Assembly (NCBI GenBank): GCA_900556615.1
Contig: USPP01000014.1
Span: 1-12,066, forward strand
DNA: 12,066 nucleotides
From: an uncultured Eubacteriales bacterium
GTDB lineage: Bacteria > Bacillota > Clostridia > Oscillospirales > CAG-272
Direction: 5' to 3'
Numbering within the stretch: position 1 is the stretch's first letter; the number at the start of each line of letters is the position of its first letter. The notes under the pieces were generated by a model. It saw only the letters and a list, made by a program, of their open reading frames with translations, was not told the origin of the DNA and made no database searches. A program made the position numbers and the translations under genes. Of the stretch, positions 1-6,277 are shown one piece after another.

Positions 1-30
1 ATATCAAACCTATAATTTAAAAATGTCTAA

Positions 31-1227
31 TCAGCAATATAAGAATAAAATACCTTTCCCGATTTTTCTAAGCGGTTTGTCCATGACAAAAGCAATACGA
101 GCCATATAACCGGTATCTTCCAATATAGAAAGAAAGAAAAACAAGACAACAATAATCGGAAGAAAACTGAGAACACTTCCTACACCTGTAAAAATGCCGT
201 CAATAATCAGACTGCGAACAACAGGATTGATACCGTAATTAGTTAGCCATTTGCCCACAGCAACGGTAAGATAATCTATGCCGGAAGAGAGTAAATCCGA
301 CAAACGCTGACCTATAACATCAAAAGTCAGCCAAAAGACCACAAACATTACAGCGAAGAACATCGGAATTGCCGTGTATTTACCGGTTAATATTTTGTCA
401 ATCATTACACTTCTTTTGTGTTCTTTACTTTCATGACATTTTACCACCGATGCTTCAACTACTTTTTCTATAAAGGTATATCGCATGTCGGCAAGAGCTT
501 CATTTCTATCAAGACCTGTCTCATTTTCCATTTCAATAATAGTATGCTCCAAAAGTTCAAGTTCATTACCGTCAAGCTCCAACCTTTTGGCAAAAGACTC
601 GTCGCCTTCTATCAGCTTTGTCGCACAGAAACGGGCGGAGACATCTATATGTTCAGCATGATCTTCTATAATATGTGCTGTTGCATGAATACAACGGTGT
701 ACAGGACCGTCTCCACAGAAATCCATTATGGAGGGTAATATTCGATTTTTAGCGGTTTTTACGATTTGAGAAATGAGTTCCGATACCCCCTCTCCCTTAG
801 AAGCACTGATAGGTATTATTGGAACGCCAAGTTGTTCGCTCATAAGCTTAACGTTAACGGAACCGCCATTGGCTCTAACCTCATCCATCATATTTAACGC
901 AATGACAGTAGGAATATGCAATTCAAGTAATTGAAGGGTAAGATAGAGATTTCTTTCAATATTTGTAGCATCGACGATATTAATAATACCGTCAGGCTTT
1001 CCGTCAAGTATAAAATCGCGTGTTACAATTTCTTCTTGCGTATAGGGGCGTATCGAGTATATTCCGGGAAGGTCAACAACTGTGCAGCCCTTTTGCCCTT
1101 TTATTTCGCCTGATTTTTGGTCTACCGTAACGCCCGGAAAGTTTCCGACATGCTGATTAGAACCGGTCAGTGCGTTAAAAAGCGTGGTTTTTCCACAATT
1201 TTGATTTCCGGCAAGCGCAAATATCAT
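31..1227 (-). CDS. feoB: FeoB ferrous iron transporter, C-terminally truncated
   Basis: FeoB is the membrane permease that imports Fe2+, with an N-terminal G-protein domain. All GTPase motifs are visible: G1 GNQNCGKT (residues 7-14), switch GVTVD (32-36), G3 DLPG (52-55), G4 NMMD (112-115) and G5 SAS (141-143). A helical spacer domain follows, then membrane segments from about residue 287 and the conserved stretch around EDTGYMARIAFVMD. The start is the ATG at 1225-1227. Its TGA/ATG overlaps the feoA stop by 4 bases, and an AGGTG site precedes it, which suggests translational coupling. The protein is 398 residues, whereas FeoB is usually 600-800. Similarity stops just after RKIG (about position 60), where family members continue with a GKSF-like Gate motif. 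Here six unrelated residues lead to a TGA at 31-33. The second half of the channel is therefore absent and the protein is probably non-functional as a transporter. The alternative is an assembly error or an insertion beginning near the left edge. The family is certain; the gene's integrity is not. Confidence 0.9.
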   Translation of the reverse strand: MIFALAGNQNCGKTTLFNALTGSNQHVGNFPGVTVDQKSGEIKGQKGCTVVDLPGIYSIRPYTQEEIVTRDFILDGKPDGIINIVDATNIERNLYLTLQLLELHIPTVIALNMMDEVRANGGSVNVKLMSEQLGVPIIPISASKGEGVSELISQIVKTAKNRILPSIMDFCGDGPVHRCIHATAHIIEDHAEHIDVSARFCATKLIEGDESFAKRLELDGNELELLEHTIIEMENETGLDRNEALADMRYTFIEKVVEASVVKCHESKEHKRSVMIDKILTGKYTAIPMFFAVMFVVFWLTFDVIGQRLSDLLSSGIDYLTVAVGKWLTNYGINPVVRSLIIDGIFTGVGSVLSFLPIIVVLFFFLSILEDTGYMARIAFVMDKPLRKIGKGILFLYC

Positions 1228-1457
1228 TTTGACACCTCGTCTATAAGCTCAATGTTTGCCGCATCTTCTTTTCGTATTGTGAGTTCATATCCTCTTACAT
1301 TAATTTCAATCGGATCTCCCATGGGAGCAACTTTTATTACGCTTATTTTTGTTCTCGGAATTAATCCCATATCCAATAACCGTAAGCGGAGGGCTCCCTC
1401 TCCGCCTACCGATTTTATAATCGCCGTTTTCCCGACGGGAAGATTATCAAGTGTCAT
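1224..1457 (-). CDS. feoA: FeoA, ferrous iron transport accessory protein
   Basis: This is a 77-residue SH3-like protein of the FeoA family. In this family it acts on the cytoplasmic side with FeoB and is needed for Fe2+ uptake. The typical signature is present: an N-terminal L-x-x-L-P-V-G segment, then a G-E-G-x-L-R-x-R-L-L-D-M-G-L-I-P core (about residues 19-34), then a strand with I-x-V-K-x-x-A-P-x-G-D-P-I-E and a closing R-x-E-D-A. The reading frame is open to a GTG at 1467-1469. I prefer the ATG at 1455-1457, because the AGGTGG sequence containing that GTG is itself a good ribosome binding site about 8 nt upstream. It is the first gene of a feoA-feoB operon and its TGA overlaps the feoB ATG by 4 bases. 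Family and operon position are clear. Confidence 0.93.
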   Translation of the reverse strand: MTLDNLPVGKTAIIKSVGGEGALRLRLLDMGLIPRTKISVIKVAPMGDPIEINVRGYELTIRKEDAANIELIDEVSK

Positions 1458-1487
1458 ATTTTCATCCACCTTTAATTTATAGAGTAA

Positions 1488-1516
1488 AGTATACCACTGC
1501 CGGCTTTAAATGTCAA
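1488..1516 (-). promoter_or_regulatory. feoAB promoter
   Basis: Read on the minus strand, a perfect TTGACA (1511-1516) is followed by a 17-bp spacer and TATACT (1488-1493). TG lies one base upstream of the -10, giving an extended -10. The predicted transcript starts near 1481, only about 12 nt before the feoA ribosome binding site, so there is no room for a leader riboswitch. No recognisable Fur-type 19-bp box was seen around it; the only short dyad is GCCGGC in the spacer. Confidence 0.8.
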
Positions 1517-1570
1517 TATATGTGAATAAAACCTTTTTTATTTTGATCTGCCAGGACAGAAAGGTATTTT

Positions 1571-1626
1571 TTGACTCAAAAAAAGACTTTTATTATTGAT
1601 AAAAAAGGATAAACTAATTATATACT
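1571..1626 (+). promoter_or_regulatory. Candidate promoter of the SIMPL gene
   Basis: The AT-rich stretch ahead of the SIMPL gene has a good -10 (TATACT, 1621-1626) with a TTGATA at 1596-1601, but the spacer is long at 19 bp. Alternatively TTGACT (1571-1576) pairs with a poor TATTGA at 17 bp (1594-1599). One of these probably drives the gene. Neither is as strong as the divergent feoAB promoter. Confidence 0.4.
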
Positions 1627-1654
1627 ACTAATTATATAAAGAAAGGCAATGAAA

Positions 1655-2266
1655 ATGAAGAAAATTATTTCTATATTCATGTTGATAGTATTGACATCAA
1701 CTTTTGCAATAAATTGTTTCGCTGATGATTTTGATAACGTAAAGAATGTTATCATTACAGGAAAAGGAAGCGTTGATGCGCCTGCAGATACGGTTTCGAT
1801 TCATTTTGAAATAGAAAGCAGAGCGGCAAACGAATCGGATGCTTTAAGAAAAAGTGAAGCTTTAACAAAAAAAATTATTACTTCCTGCAATTCATATGGA
1901 GAAACATCAAAAGAATCCTTTTGCTTGTATGAGGATTCATGCACCGGAAAATTTGTGGTTTCGAAAAATTTTATTCTGACGTCAAAAAAAACGGATAAGG
2001 TAGATTTGATAACTGAGGAATTGATTTCCAATGGAGTATCCTATATAGGATGTGTTAATTATTCTTTAGAAAGCATGGAAAAATACGAAAAAGAAGCCCT
2101 TTCTCTTGCTATAAAGGATGCCGAAAATCGCGCATCTTCACTTGGAATCAATCTTAAAATTAATGAAATAAAAGATTTTGGAAGCTATTGCTGCTGTTGT
2201 GGCTGCTTGTGCGAGAAAAAAGGATATGTAACCATAGAATGCACGGTGAATTTAATTTATAAATAA
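1655..2266 (+). CDS. Secreted SIMPL (DUF541) protein with a cysteine cluster
   Basis: The mature part matches the SIMPL/DUF541 pattern: an ITGKGSVDAPADTVSIHFEIES opening strand, a central helix-rich region, and a closing strand with V-T-I-E-C-T-V. SIMPL proteins are exported and of mostly unknown function. The 203-residue protein has a signal peptide (KK, then a hydrophobic core, with likely cleavage after CFA, residue 23). There is no lipobox, since Asn precedes Cys21. I chose the ATG at 1655 because GAAAGG (1641-1646) sits 8 nt upstream; the in-frame ATG at 1649 is too close to it. The mature chain has eleven cysteines: 78, 90, 96, 133, 179-182, 184, 186 and 196. Six of these fall within eight residues, C-C-C-C-G-C-L-C. 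The cluster lies in the loop before the last strand, which is normally variable. At about 200 residues it is a little shorter than typical. It is divergent from feoAB and monocistronic, ending at a hairpin. Metal or redox chemistry is inference only. Confidence 0.8.
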   Translation: MKKIISIFMLIVLTSTFAINCFADDFDNVKNVIITGKGSVDAPADTVSIHFEIESRAANESDALRKSEALTKKIITSCNSYGETSKESFCLYEDSCTGKFVVSKNFILTSKKTDKVDLITEELISNGVSYIGCVNYSLESMEKYEKEALSLAIKDAENRASSLGINLKINEIKDFGSYCCCCGCLCEKKGYVTIECTVNLIYK

Positions 2267-2277
2267 ACCTATCTTTG

Positions 2278-2315
2278 ACAGAGTGCTGATAAAAAGCACT
2301 CTGTTACTGTTTTTT
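2278..2315 (+). terminator. Terminator after the SIMPL gene
   Basis: A perfect 10-bp stem, ACAGAGTGCT (2278-2287) with AGCACTCTGT (2295-2304), has a 7-nt loop. A T-run at 2310-2315 follows after a 5-nt gap. It starts 11 nt past the SIMPL stop codon. The gap before the T-tract makes it slightly imperfect. Confidence 0.75.
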
Positions 2316-2343
2316 CTGTTATTAATTATTTTTCTTAAAAAGA

Positions 2344-2372
2344 TTGACTTGCTTGCAATAATATAGTATAAT
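2344..2372 (+). promoter_or_regulatory. Promoter of the HlyC/CNNM-like gene
   Basis: TTGACT (2344-2349), a 17-bp spacer and a perfect TATAAT (2367-2372) form a near-consensus housekeeping promoter. The predicted start of transcription is near 2379, about 25 nt before the TTG start codon. Confidence 0.8.
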
Positions 2373-2404
2373 AATAAAAATATATATTGCAAGGGGGAAT
2401 TTTT

Positions 2405-3775
2405 TTGCCCGATCCGTTATGGGGTCAATTATTATTACAGCTTATACTTATTTTGATCAATGCTTTTTTTGCTTGCTCCGAGATTGCTCTTGTTTCACTT
2501 AATGAAAAAAAAGTGGAAAAGCTTGCGGAGGAAGGAGACAAAAAAGCTAATAGAATTTTAAAAATGATCAAATGCCCCGAAAAATTACTTTCGACTATTC
2601 AAATAAGTATAACGCTTGCCGGTTTTTTGGGTTCTGCATTTGCAGCTGATAACTTCGCAGGAAAAATCAGTTCATGGATTTATCACGATTTGAATTTCAC
2701 CTCAATTGCTCCGGAAACTTTAGATACGATTTCAATAATCGCAGTTACTCTTATCCTTTCATATGTAACTCTTGTTTTGGGAGAACTCGTCCCGAAAAGA
2801 ATTGCTATGAAAAAACCGGAAAAGGTTGCAATGGCAGTATGTGGTATTATTAACGGAGCTGCAATTGTAGCAAAGCCTGTCGTTTGGCTGCTTTCTGCAT
2901 CAACAAACGGTGTACTCAGACTTCTCGGAATAGATCCTAATGATAAAACAGAGGAGGTTACTGAGGAGGAAATTCGTCTTATGGTGGATGCCGGAGAAGA
3001 GGACGGAAATATTGAAACAAATGAGAAGGAAATGATTGAGAATATTTTTGAGTTCAATAATATTACTGCCGCCGACGTAATGGTTCACAGAACCGAGATG
3101 ACAGCGATTGATATTGAAGACACAAATGATGCAATTCTCAATACGATAAAAGAAACGGGCTTTTCAAGATTTCCTGTGTATGAAGAAAGCATTGACAATA
3201 TTGTTGGAATATTGAGCACCAGAAATTTTCTTTTGAGCATTTCTTCTGATCAGCCAAAGACAATAAAAGAACTAGTTTACGAGCCATATTTTGTTCCGGA
3301 ATCAGTAAGAGCAGACGCATTATTCAGCGATATGCAGTCGAAAAATTGTCATATGGTTATAGTCCTTGATGAATACGGGGGCACTTCCGGTCTTGTTACA
3401 ATGGAAGATCTCCTTGAGGAAATCGTAGGTAATATTTACGATGAGACCGATGATAAAGCTGATGAACCGGAATTGCAAAAGATTTCCGACAATTTATGGA
3501 GAATGCAGGGAAGTGTAGAGCTTGAAACGATAGAAGAAGAGTTTAATATCAACTTTTCCGATGAAGATGATGAGTTCACAACCTTATCCGGTCTGATTTT
3601 CAGCAGATTTACGACAATTCCTGCTGACGGAGAAACGCCGGAGCTCGATATCGGGCGACTTCATATTAAGGTTGAAAATATCACTGAACATAGAGTGATC
3701 TCTGCATTAGTCGAACTTTTACCGGAAAGTGATAACGATTCTTCCGAATCAGATAAGAATAATAAAGACGAATGA
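2405..3775 (+). CDS. HlyC/CorC (CNNM) family membrane protein with CBS pair
   Basis: This is a 456-residue integral membrane protein of the 'hemolysin C'/CNNM group, which is tied to divalent cation (mainly Mg2+) homeostasis; the hemolysin name is historical. Order of parts: a DUF21 transmembrane domain (about 1-200, with NAFFACSEIALVSLN near the N-terminus and the G-E-L-V-P-K-R motif after a later helix), two CBS domains (about 215-335, with ITAADVMVHRTEM and later VLDEYGGTSGLVTMEDLLEEIVG), and a CorC_HlyC domain (about 350-440). It ends in an acidic, Ser/Asp-rich tail. The start is TTG at 2405-2407: AAGGGGG (2391-2397) lies 7 nt upstream, whereas the more upstream in-frame TTG at 2387 precedes that site. 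The gene is monocistronic, with its own promoter and a shared hairpin terminator with radA. The family is firm; the transported ion is not shown by sequence. Confidence 0.9.
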   Translation: MPDPLWGQLLLQLILILINAFFACSEIALVSLNEKKVEKLAEEGDKKANRILKMIKCPEKLLSTIQISITLAGFLGSAFAADNFAGKISSWIYHDLNFTSIAPETLDTISIIAVTLILSYVTLVLGELVPKRIAMKKPEKVAMAVCGIINGAAIVAKPVVWLLSASTNGVLRLLGIDPNDKTEEVTEEEIRLMVDAGEEDGNIETNEKEMIENIFEFNNITAADVMVHRTEMTAIDIEDTNDAILNTIKETGFSRFPVYEESIDNIVGILSTRNFLLSISSDQPKTIKELVYEPYFVPESVRADALFSDMQSKNCHMVIVLDEYGGTSGLVTMEDLLEEIVGNIYDETDDKADEPELQKISDNLWRMQGSVELETIEEEFNINFSDEDDEFTTLSGLIFSRFTTIPADGETPELDIGRLHIKVENITEHRVISALVELLPESDNDSSESDKNNKDE

Positions 3776-3901
3776 ATAAATAAAAGGTTTGGAACGTAGA
3801 AAGATATTAGGTTAAAGGATTAAGTATAAATAATAAAGCTAATATCAAGAAAGTTGCCAACAACGTGATTATTTATATGTGAAAAATCAATTCAAAATTG
3901 T

Positions 3902-3934
3902 AAGCGGGCTGTCATTGAATGTGACAGTCCGCTT
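3902..3934. terminator. Bidirectional terminator between HlyC-like gene and radA
   Basis: The arms AAGCGGGCTGTCA (3902-3914) and TGACAGTCCGCTT (3922-3934) form a 13-bp stem with one G-T wobble and a 7-nt loop. It sits between converging genes, 14 bp from the radA stop. On the minus strand it is followed by a T-rich stretch, so it should work best for radA. On the plus strand the downstream sequence is AT-rich without a clean T-run. The rest of the 3776-3947 spacer holds nothing I recognise. Confidence 0.75.
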
Positions 3935-3947
3935 CTGCAATAATAAT

Positions 3948-5333
3948 TTACTTTTTTATGATAGTAAGAGCATCATATAATCCTTTTATAGGTTCAATTT
4001 TTATTTTAAAAGCGTTAGGATTAAGTTTTCCGGCACCTACGTTTTTTGACGGCAGAAGAATTCTTGAAAATCCAAGACGTTCCGCTTCGCGCACTCGCTG
4101 TTCAGCATTAGTGATTGCCCGGCATTCACCGGAAAGACCGATCTCTCCGGCAGCAATCAAATCATCAGGCAGAGGTATATCTTTTATACAGGATATAAGA
4201 GCCAGTGCAGCAGGCAAATCTGCTCCAGGCTCGTCAAGACGCAGACCTCCTATAACGTTCAAATAAACATCACAGTAAGAAAATCGAAGTCCGATTCTTT
4301 TTTCAAGCACAGCTAAGAGAAGATAAAGGCGGTTATAATCAAATCCATTTGAAGTGCGTTTGGGAGAAGGAAAAACAGTATTGGTTACAAGCGCCTGAAT
4401 CTCGGCGATTATGGGACGTGTTCCCTCCATGATACATACGGGACAATTACCTGAAACGTTCTTAGGACGTCCGGAAAGAAGGGATTCGGAAGGATTGGAA
4501 ACCTCTGAAAGCCCTTTAGCGGTCATTTCGAAGACACCGATTTCATTTGTGGAACCAAAACGATTTTTTACAGCGCGGATAATCCTATAAGAATTTTCAC
4601 GTTCTCCTTCAAAATGCAGCACTGCATCTACCATATGTTCAAGTACCTTCGGTCCTGCAATTGCGCCCTCCTTATTGACATGTCCGACGAGTATTACCGA
4701 AATCCCTTCGTTTTTTGCTAATCCTATAAAACGCATAGAGGCTTCTTTAACCTGGGTTATACTGCCCGGAGAAGACGAAGAACTGTCAGAGTATATTGTT
4801 TGAACAGAATCTGCAATTACTATATCAGGGGACAGTTTATCTATTTCCTCCATGATCCTATCAATGTTAGTTTCGGTTTGGATATAAAGAGATCCTCTTT
4901 TGACCTCGAGTCTATCGGCACGCAGTTTGAGCTGACCGGGAGATTCTTCTCCTGAAACATATAAAATTTTATGTCCTTCGGTAGAAAGTTTACCGCAGAT
5001 TTGCATCAGAAGCGTTGACTTTCCAATGCCCGGTTCTCCGGAAATAAGTATAACAGAACCGTTCACAAGACCTCCGCCAAGAACCCGGTCAAACTCCTCA
5101 TATCCGGTTTTATCCCGCATGTATATTGGCATCTCAAGCTCGTCAAGGAGAACTGCGGGGGTATTTTTCCCGGAATATATGGAAGTTGGGGGCTGCTTTG
5201 CAGATATTTTTTTTTCGTCAGCAACAATTTGCTCTTCCATTGTATTCCATGAATTGCAGGAAGGGCATCTTCCAAGCCATTTTGCCGCGTGATAACCGCA
5301 TTCAGAGCAAATATATACAGTTTTTGATTTCAT
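3948..5333 (-). CDS. radA: DNA repair/recombination protein RadA
   Basis: RadA (Sms) is a cytosolic RecA-like ATPase that helps branch migration and processing of recombination intermediates. The 461-residue protein has the family's usual length and all of its parts. There is a four-cysteine zinc finger (C9, C12, C23, C26), a Walker A motif GEPGIGKST (99-107), a Walker B segment around IVIADSVQTIY, and the RadA-specific KNRFG motif. A C-terminal Lon-protease-like domain follows (GGLRLDEPGADLPAALAL and AAGEIGLSGECR). The frame is open upstream, but the ATG at 5331-5333 gives the canonical N-terminus before the zinc finger and has GGAG 6 nt ahead; the 37 extra upstream residues match nothing in the family. 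It is divergent from the amidase gene and transcribed alone. In many Firmicutes radA sits with clpC or disA; those genes are not present here. Confidence 0.96.
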   Translation of the reverse strand: MKSKTVYICSECGYHAAKWLGRCPSCNSWNTMEEQIVADEKKISAKQPPTSIYSGKNTPAVLLDELEMPIYMRDKTGYEEFDRVLGGGLVNGSVILISGEPGIGKSTLLMQICGKLSTEGHKILYVSGEESPGQLKLRADRLEVKRGSLYIQTETNIDRIMEEIDKLSPDIVIADSVQTIYSDSSSSSPGSITQVKEASMRFIGLAKNEGISVILVGHVNKEGAIAGPKVLEHMVDAVLHFEGERENSYRIIRAVKNRFGSTNEIGVFEMTAKGLSEVSNPSESLLSGRPKNVSGNCPVCIMEGTRPIIAEIQALVTNTVFPSPKRTSNGFDYNRLYLLLAVLEKRIGLRFSYCDVYLNVIGGLRLDEPGADLPAALALISCIKDIPLPDDLIAAGEIGLSGECRAITNAEQRVREAERLGFSRILLPSKNVGAGKLNPNAFKIKIEPIKGLYDALTIIKK

Positions 5334-5466
5334 TCGGTACTCCGTTTCTCTGTATAAAACAGATAGAAATTCTATGAAAAGTAAAGGAACAGGAATGGCT
5401 TCACATAGGAAAATTGGGCAAACACTGATTTTACAATATGGCAATTAAAGGATTTATTTTTGTCGG

Positions 5467-5496
5467 TTCATGAATAATTTTTCTCTTGCATATAAT
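5467..5496 (+). promoter_or_regulatory. Possible promoter of the amidase gene
   Basis: A perfect TATAAT (5491-5496) lies 39 nt before the amidase start codon. The best -35 at 18 bp is a poor TTCATG (5467-5472), so a sporulation or otherwise alternative sigma factor is possible. I cannot assign which. GAGGA (5522-5526), 9 nt before the ATG, is the ribosome binding site. Confidence 0.35.
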
Positions 5497-5535
5497 TTTA
5501 ATATGAAATGTGAGTGATAGCGAGGATTAGTTATT

Positions 5536-6267
5536 ATGAAAACAGAAAAACATTCCGGAAGTATAATTTTATATTTTTTTCTTGCAGCCTTGCTTATTTT
5601 ATCTGCTTTTTTATTAAAGCAAATCTTTGACAGATATATTAACAAAGAAAGTAAGCGGATCATGTCAAGCGGATTTGAAATAAGACAAATAATAATAGAC
5701 GCCGGTCACGGCGGTACTGACGGAGGTGCAATATCTGTTACCGGTATGCCAGAAAAAGAATTGAATCTTCAAACATCCCAAACATTAGAGGCAATGATGA
5801 CGGCTCTTGGTTTTCAAGTTATTATGACACGTAACAGCGATACCGAATTGACCTGTCCTGAGTCCGGAGGATCAAGAAAAATGCAGGACCTAAAAGGCAG
5901 ATTGAAAATAGCGGAAGCAAATCCGGAGATTCCCTTTGTGAGTATTCATATGAATAAATTCCCGCAAAGTAAATATTCCGGACTTCAAGTATACTATTCA
6001 CCTAATAATACAGAAAGTAAGGTTCTTGCCGATGCAATTCAAGAATCGGTAAAAAGTATGCTTCAACCGGAAAATAATAGGGAAACAAAACCAGCTACAA
6101 GCAGTATTTATTTATTATATAAAATTAAATCTCCTGCAGTTCTGATCGAGTGCGGATTTATATCCAATCAGCAGGAAGCGGAACTTCTTGAGAATAAAGA
6201 ATATAGGCAAAGTCTTTGTCTTGCAATCAGTTCCGCACTTGCCTGTGAACAAACAGCCGATAAATAA
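5536..6267 (+). CDS. cwlD: CwlD-like N-acetylmuramoyl-L-alanine amidase
   Basis: This is a zinc-dependent Amidase_3 enzyme that cuts the amide bond between MurNAc and L-Ala in peptidoglycan. The 243-residue protein has an N-terminal membrane segment (about 10-30) that anchors the catalytic domain outside. Zinc ligands fit H58 (IIIDAGHGGTDGGA), E73 (MPEKELNL) and H138 (SIHMNKF). The catalytic glutamate fits E205 (VLIECGF). The SIHMN variant with a following aromatic residue, the K-x-x-D-L-x-x-R-L stretch (115-123), the length and the single membrane anchor without wall-binding repeats all resemble CwlD. CwlD makes muramic-delta-lactam in the spore cortex together with a deacetylase, and is needed for germination. 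No deacetylase or sporulation gene is adjacent. It is monocistronic and converges on the DUF5722 gene with 10 bp between stops. The amidase call is firm; the CwlD assignment and hence spore formation are likely. Confidence 0.85.
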   Translation: MKTEKHSGSIILYFFLAALLILSAFLLKQIFDRYINKESKRIMSSGFEIRQIIIDAGHGGTDGGAISVTGMPEKELNLQTSQTLEAMMTALGFQVIMTRNSDTELTCPESGGSRKMQDLKGRLKIAEANPEIPFVSIHMNKFPQSKYSGLQVYYSPNNTESKVLADAIQESVKSMLQPENNRETKPATSSIYLLYKIKSPAVLIECGFISNQQEAELLENKEYRQSLCLAISSALACEQTADK

Positions 6268-6277
6268 CAGGAAAACA

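Noticed and set aside
1..60. Group II intron or IStron boundary breaking feoB
   Set aside because: The coding strand after RKIG lacks the GTGYG start of a group II intron, and too little sequence remains to identify any element.
1499..1504. GCCGGC in the feoAB promoter spacer as an operator
   Set aside because: Six bases is too short to call, and no flanking symmetry extends it.
1547..1560. TCTG...CAGA dyad upstream of feoAB
   Set aside because: The four-base arms around six bases are expected by chance.
5351..5380. TATACA with TTTTCA as the radA promoter
   Set aside because: The predicted start would fall on the ribosome binding site, leaving no leader, and the -35 is poor.
5334..5444. 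37-residue N-terminal extension of RadA
   Set aside because: It precedes a well-placed ATG with its own GGAG site, and the zinc finger normally begins within ten residues of the RadA start.
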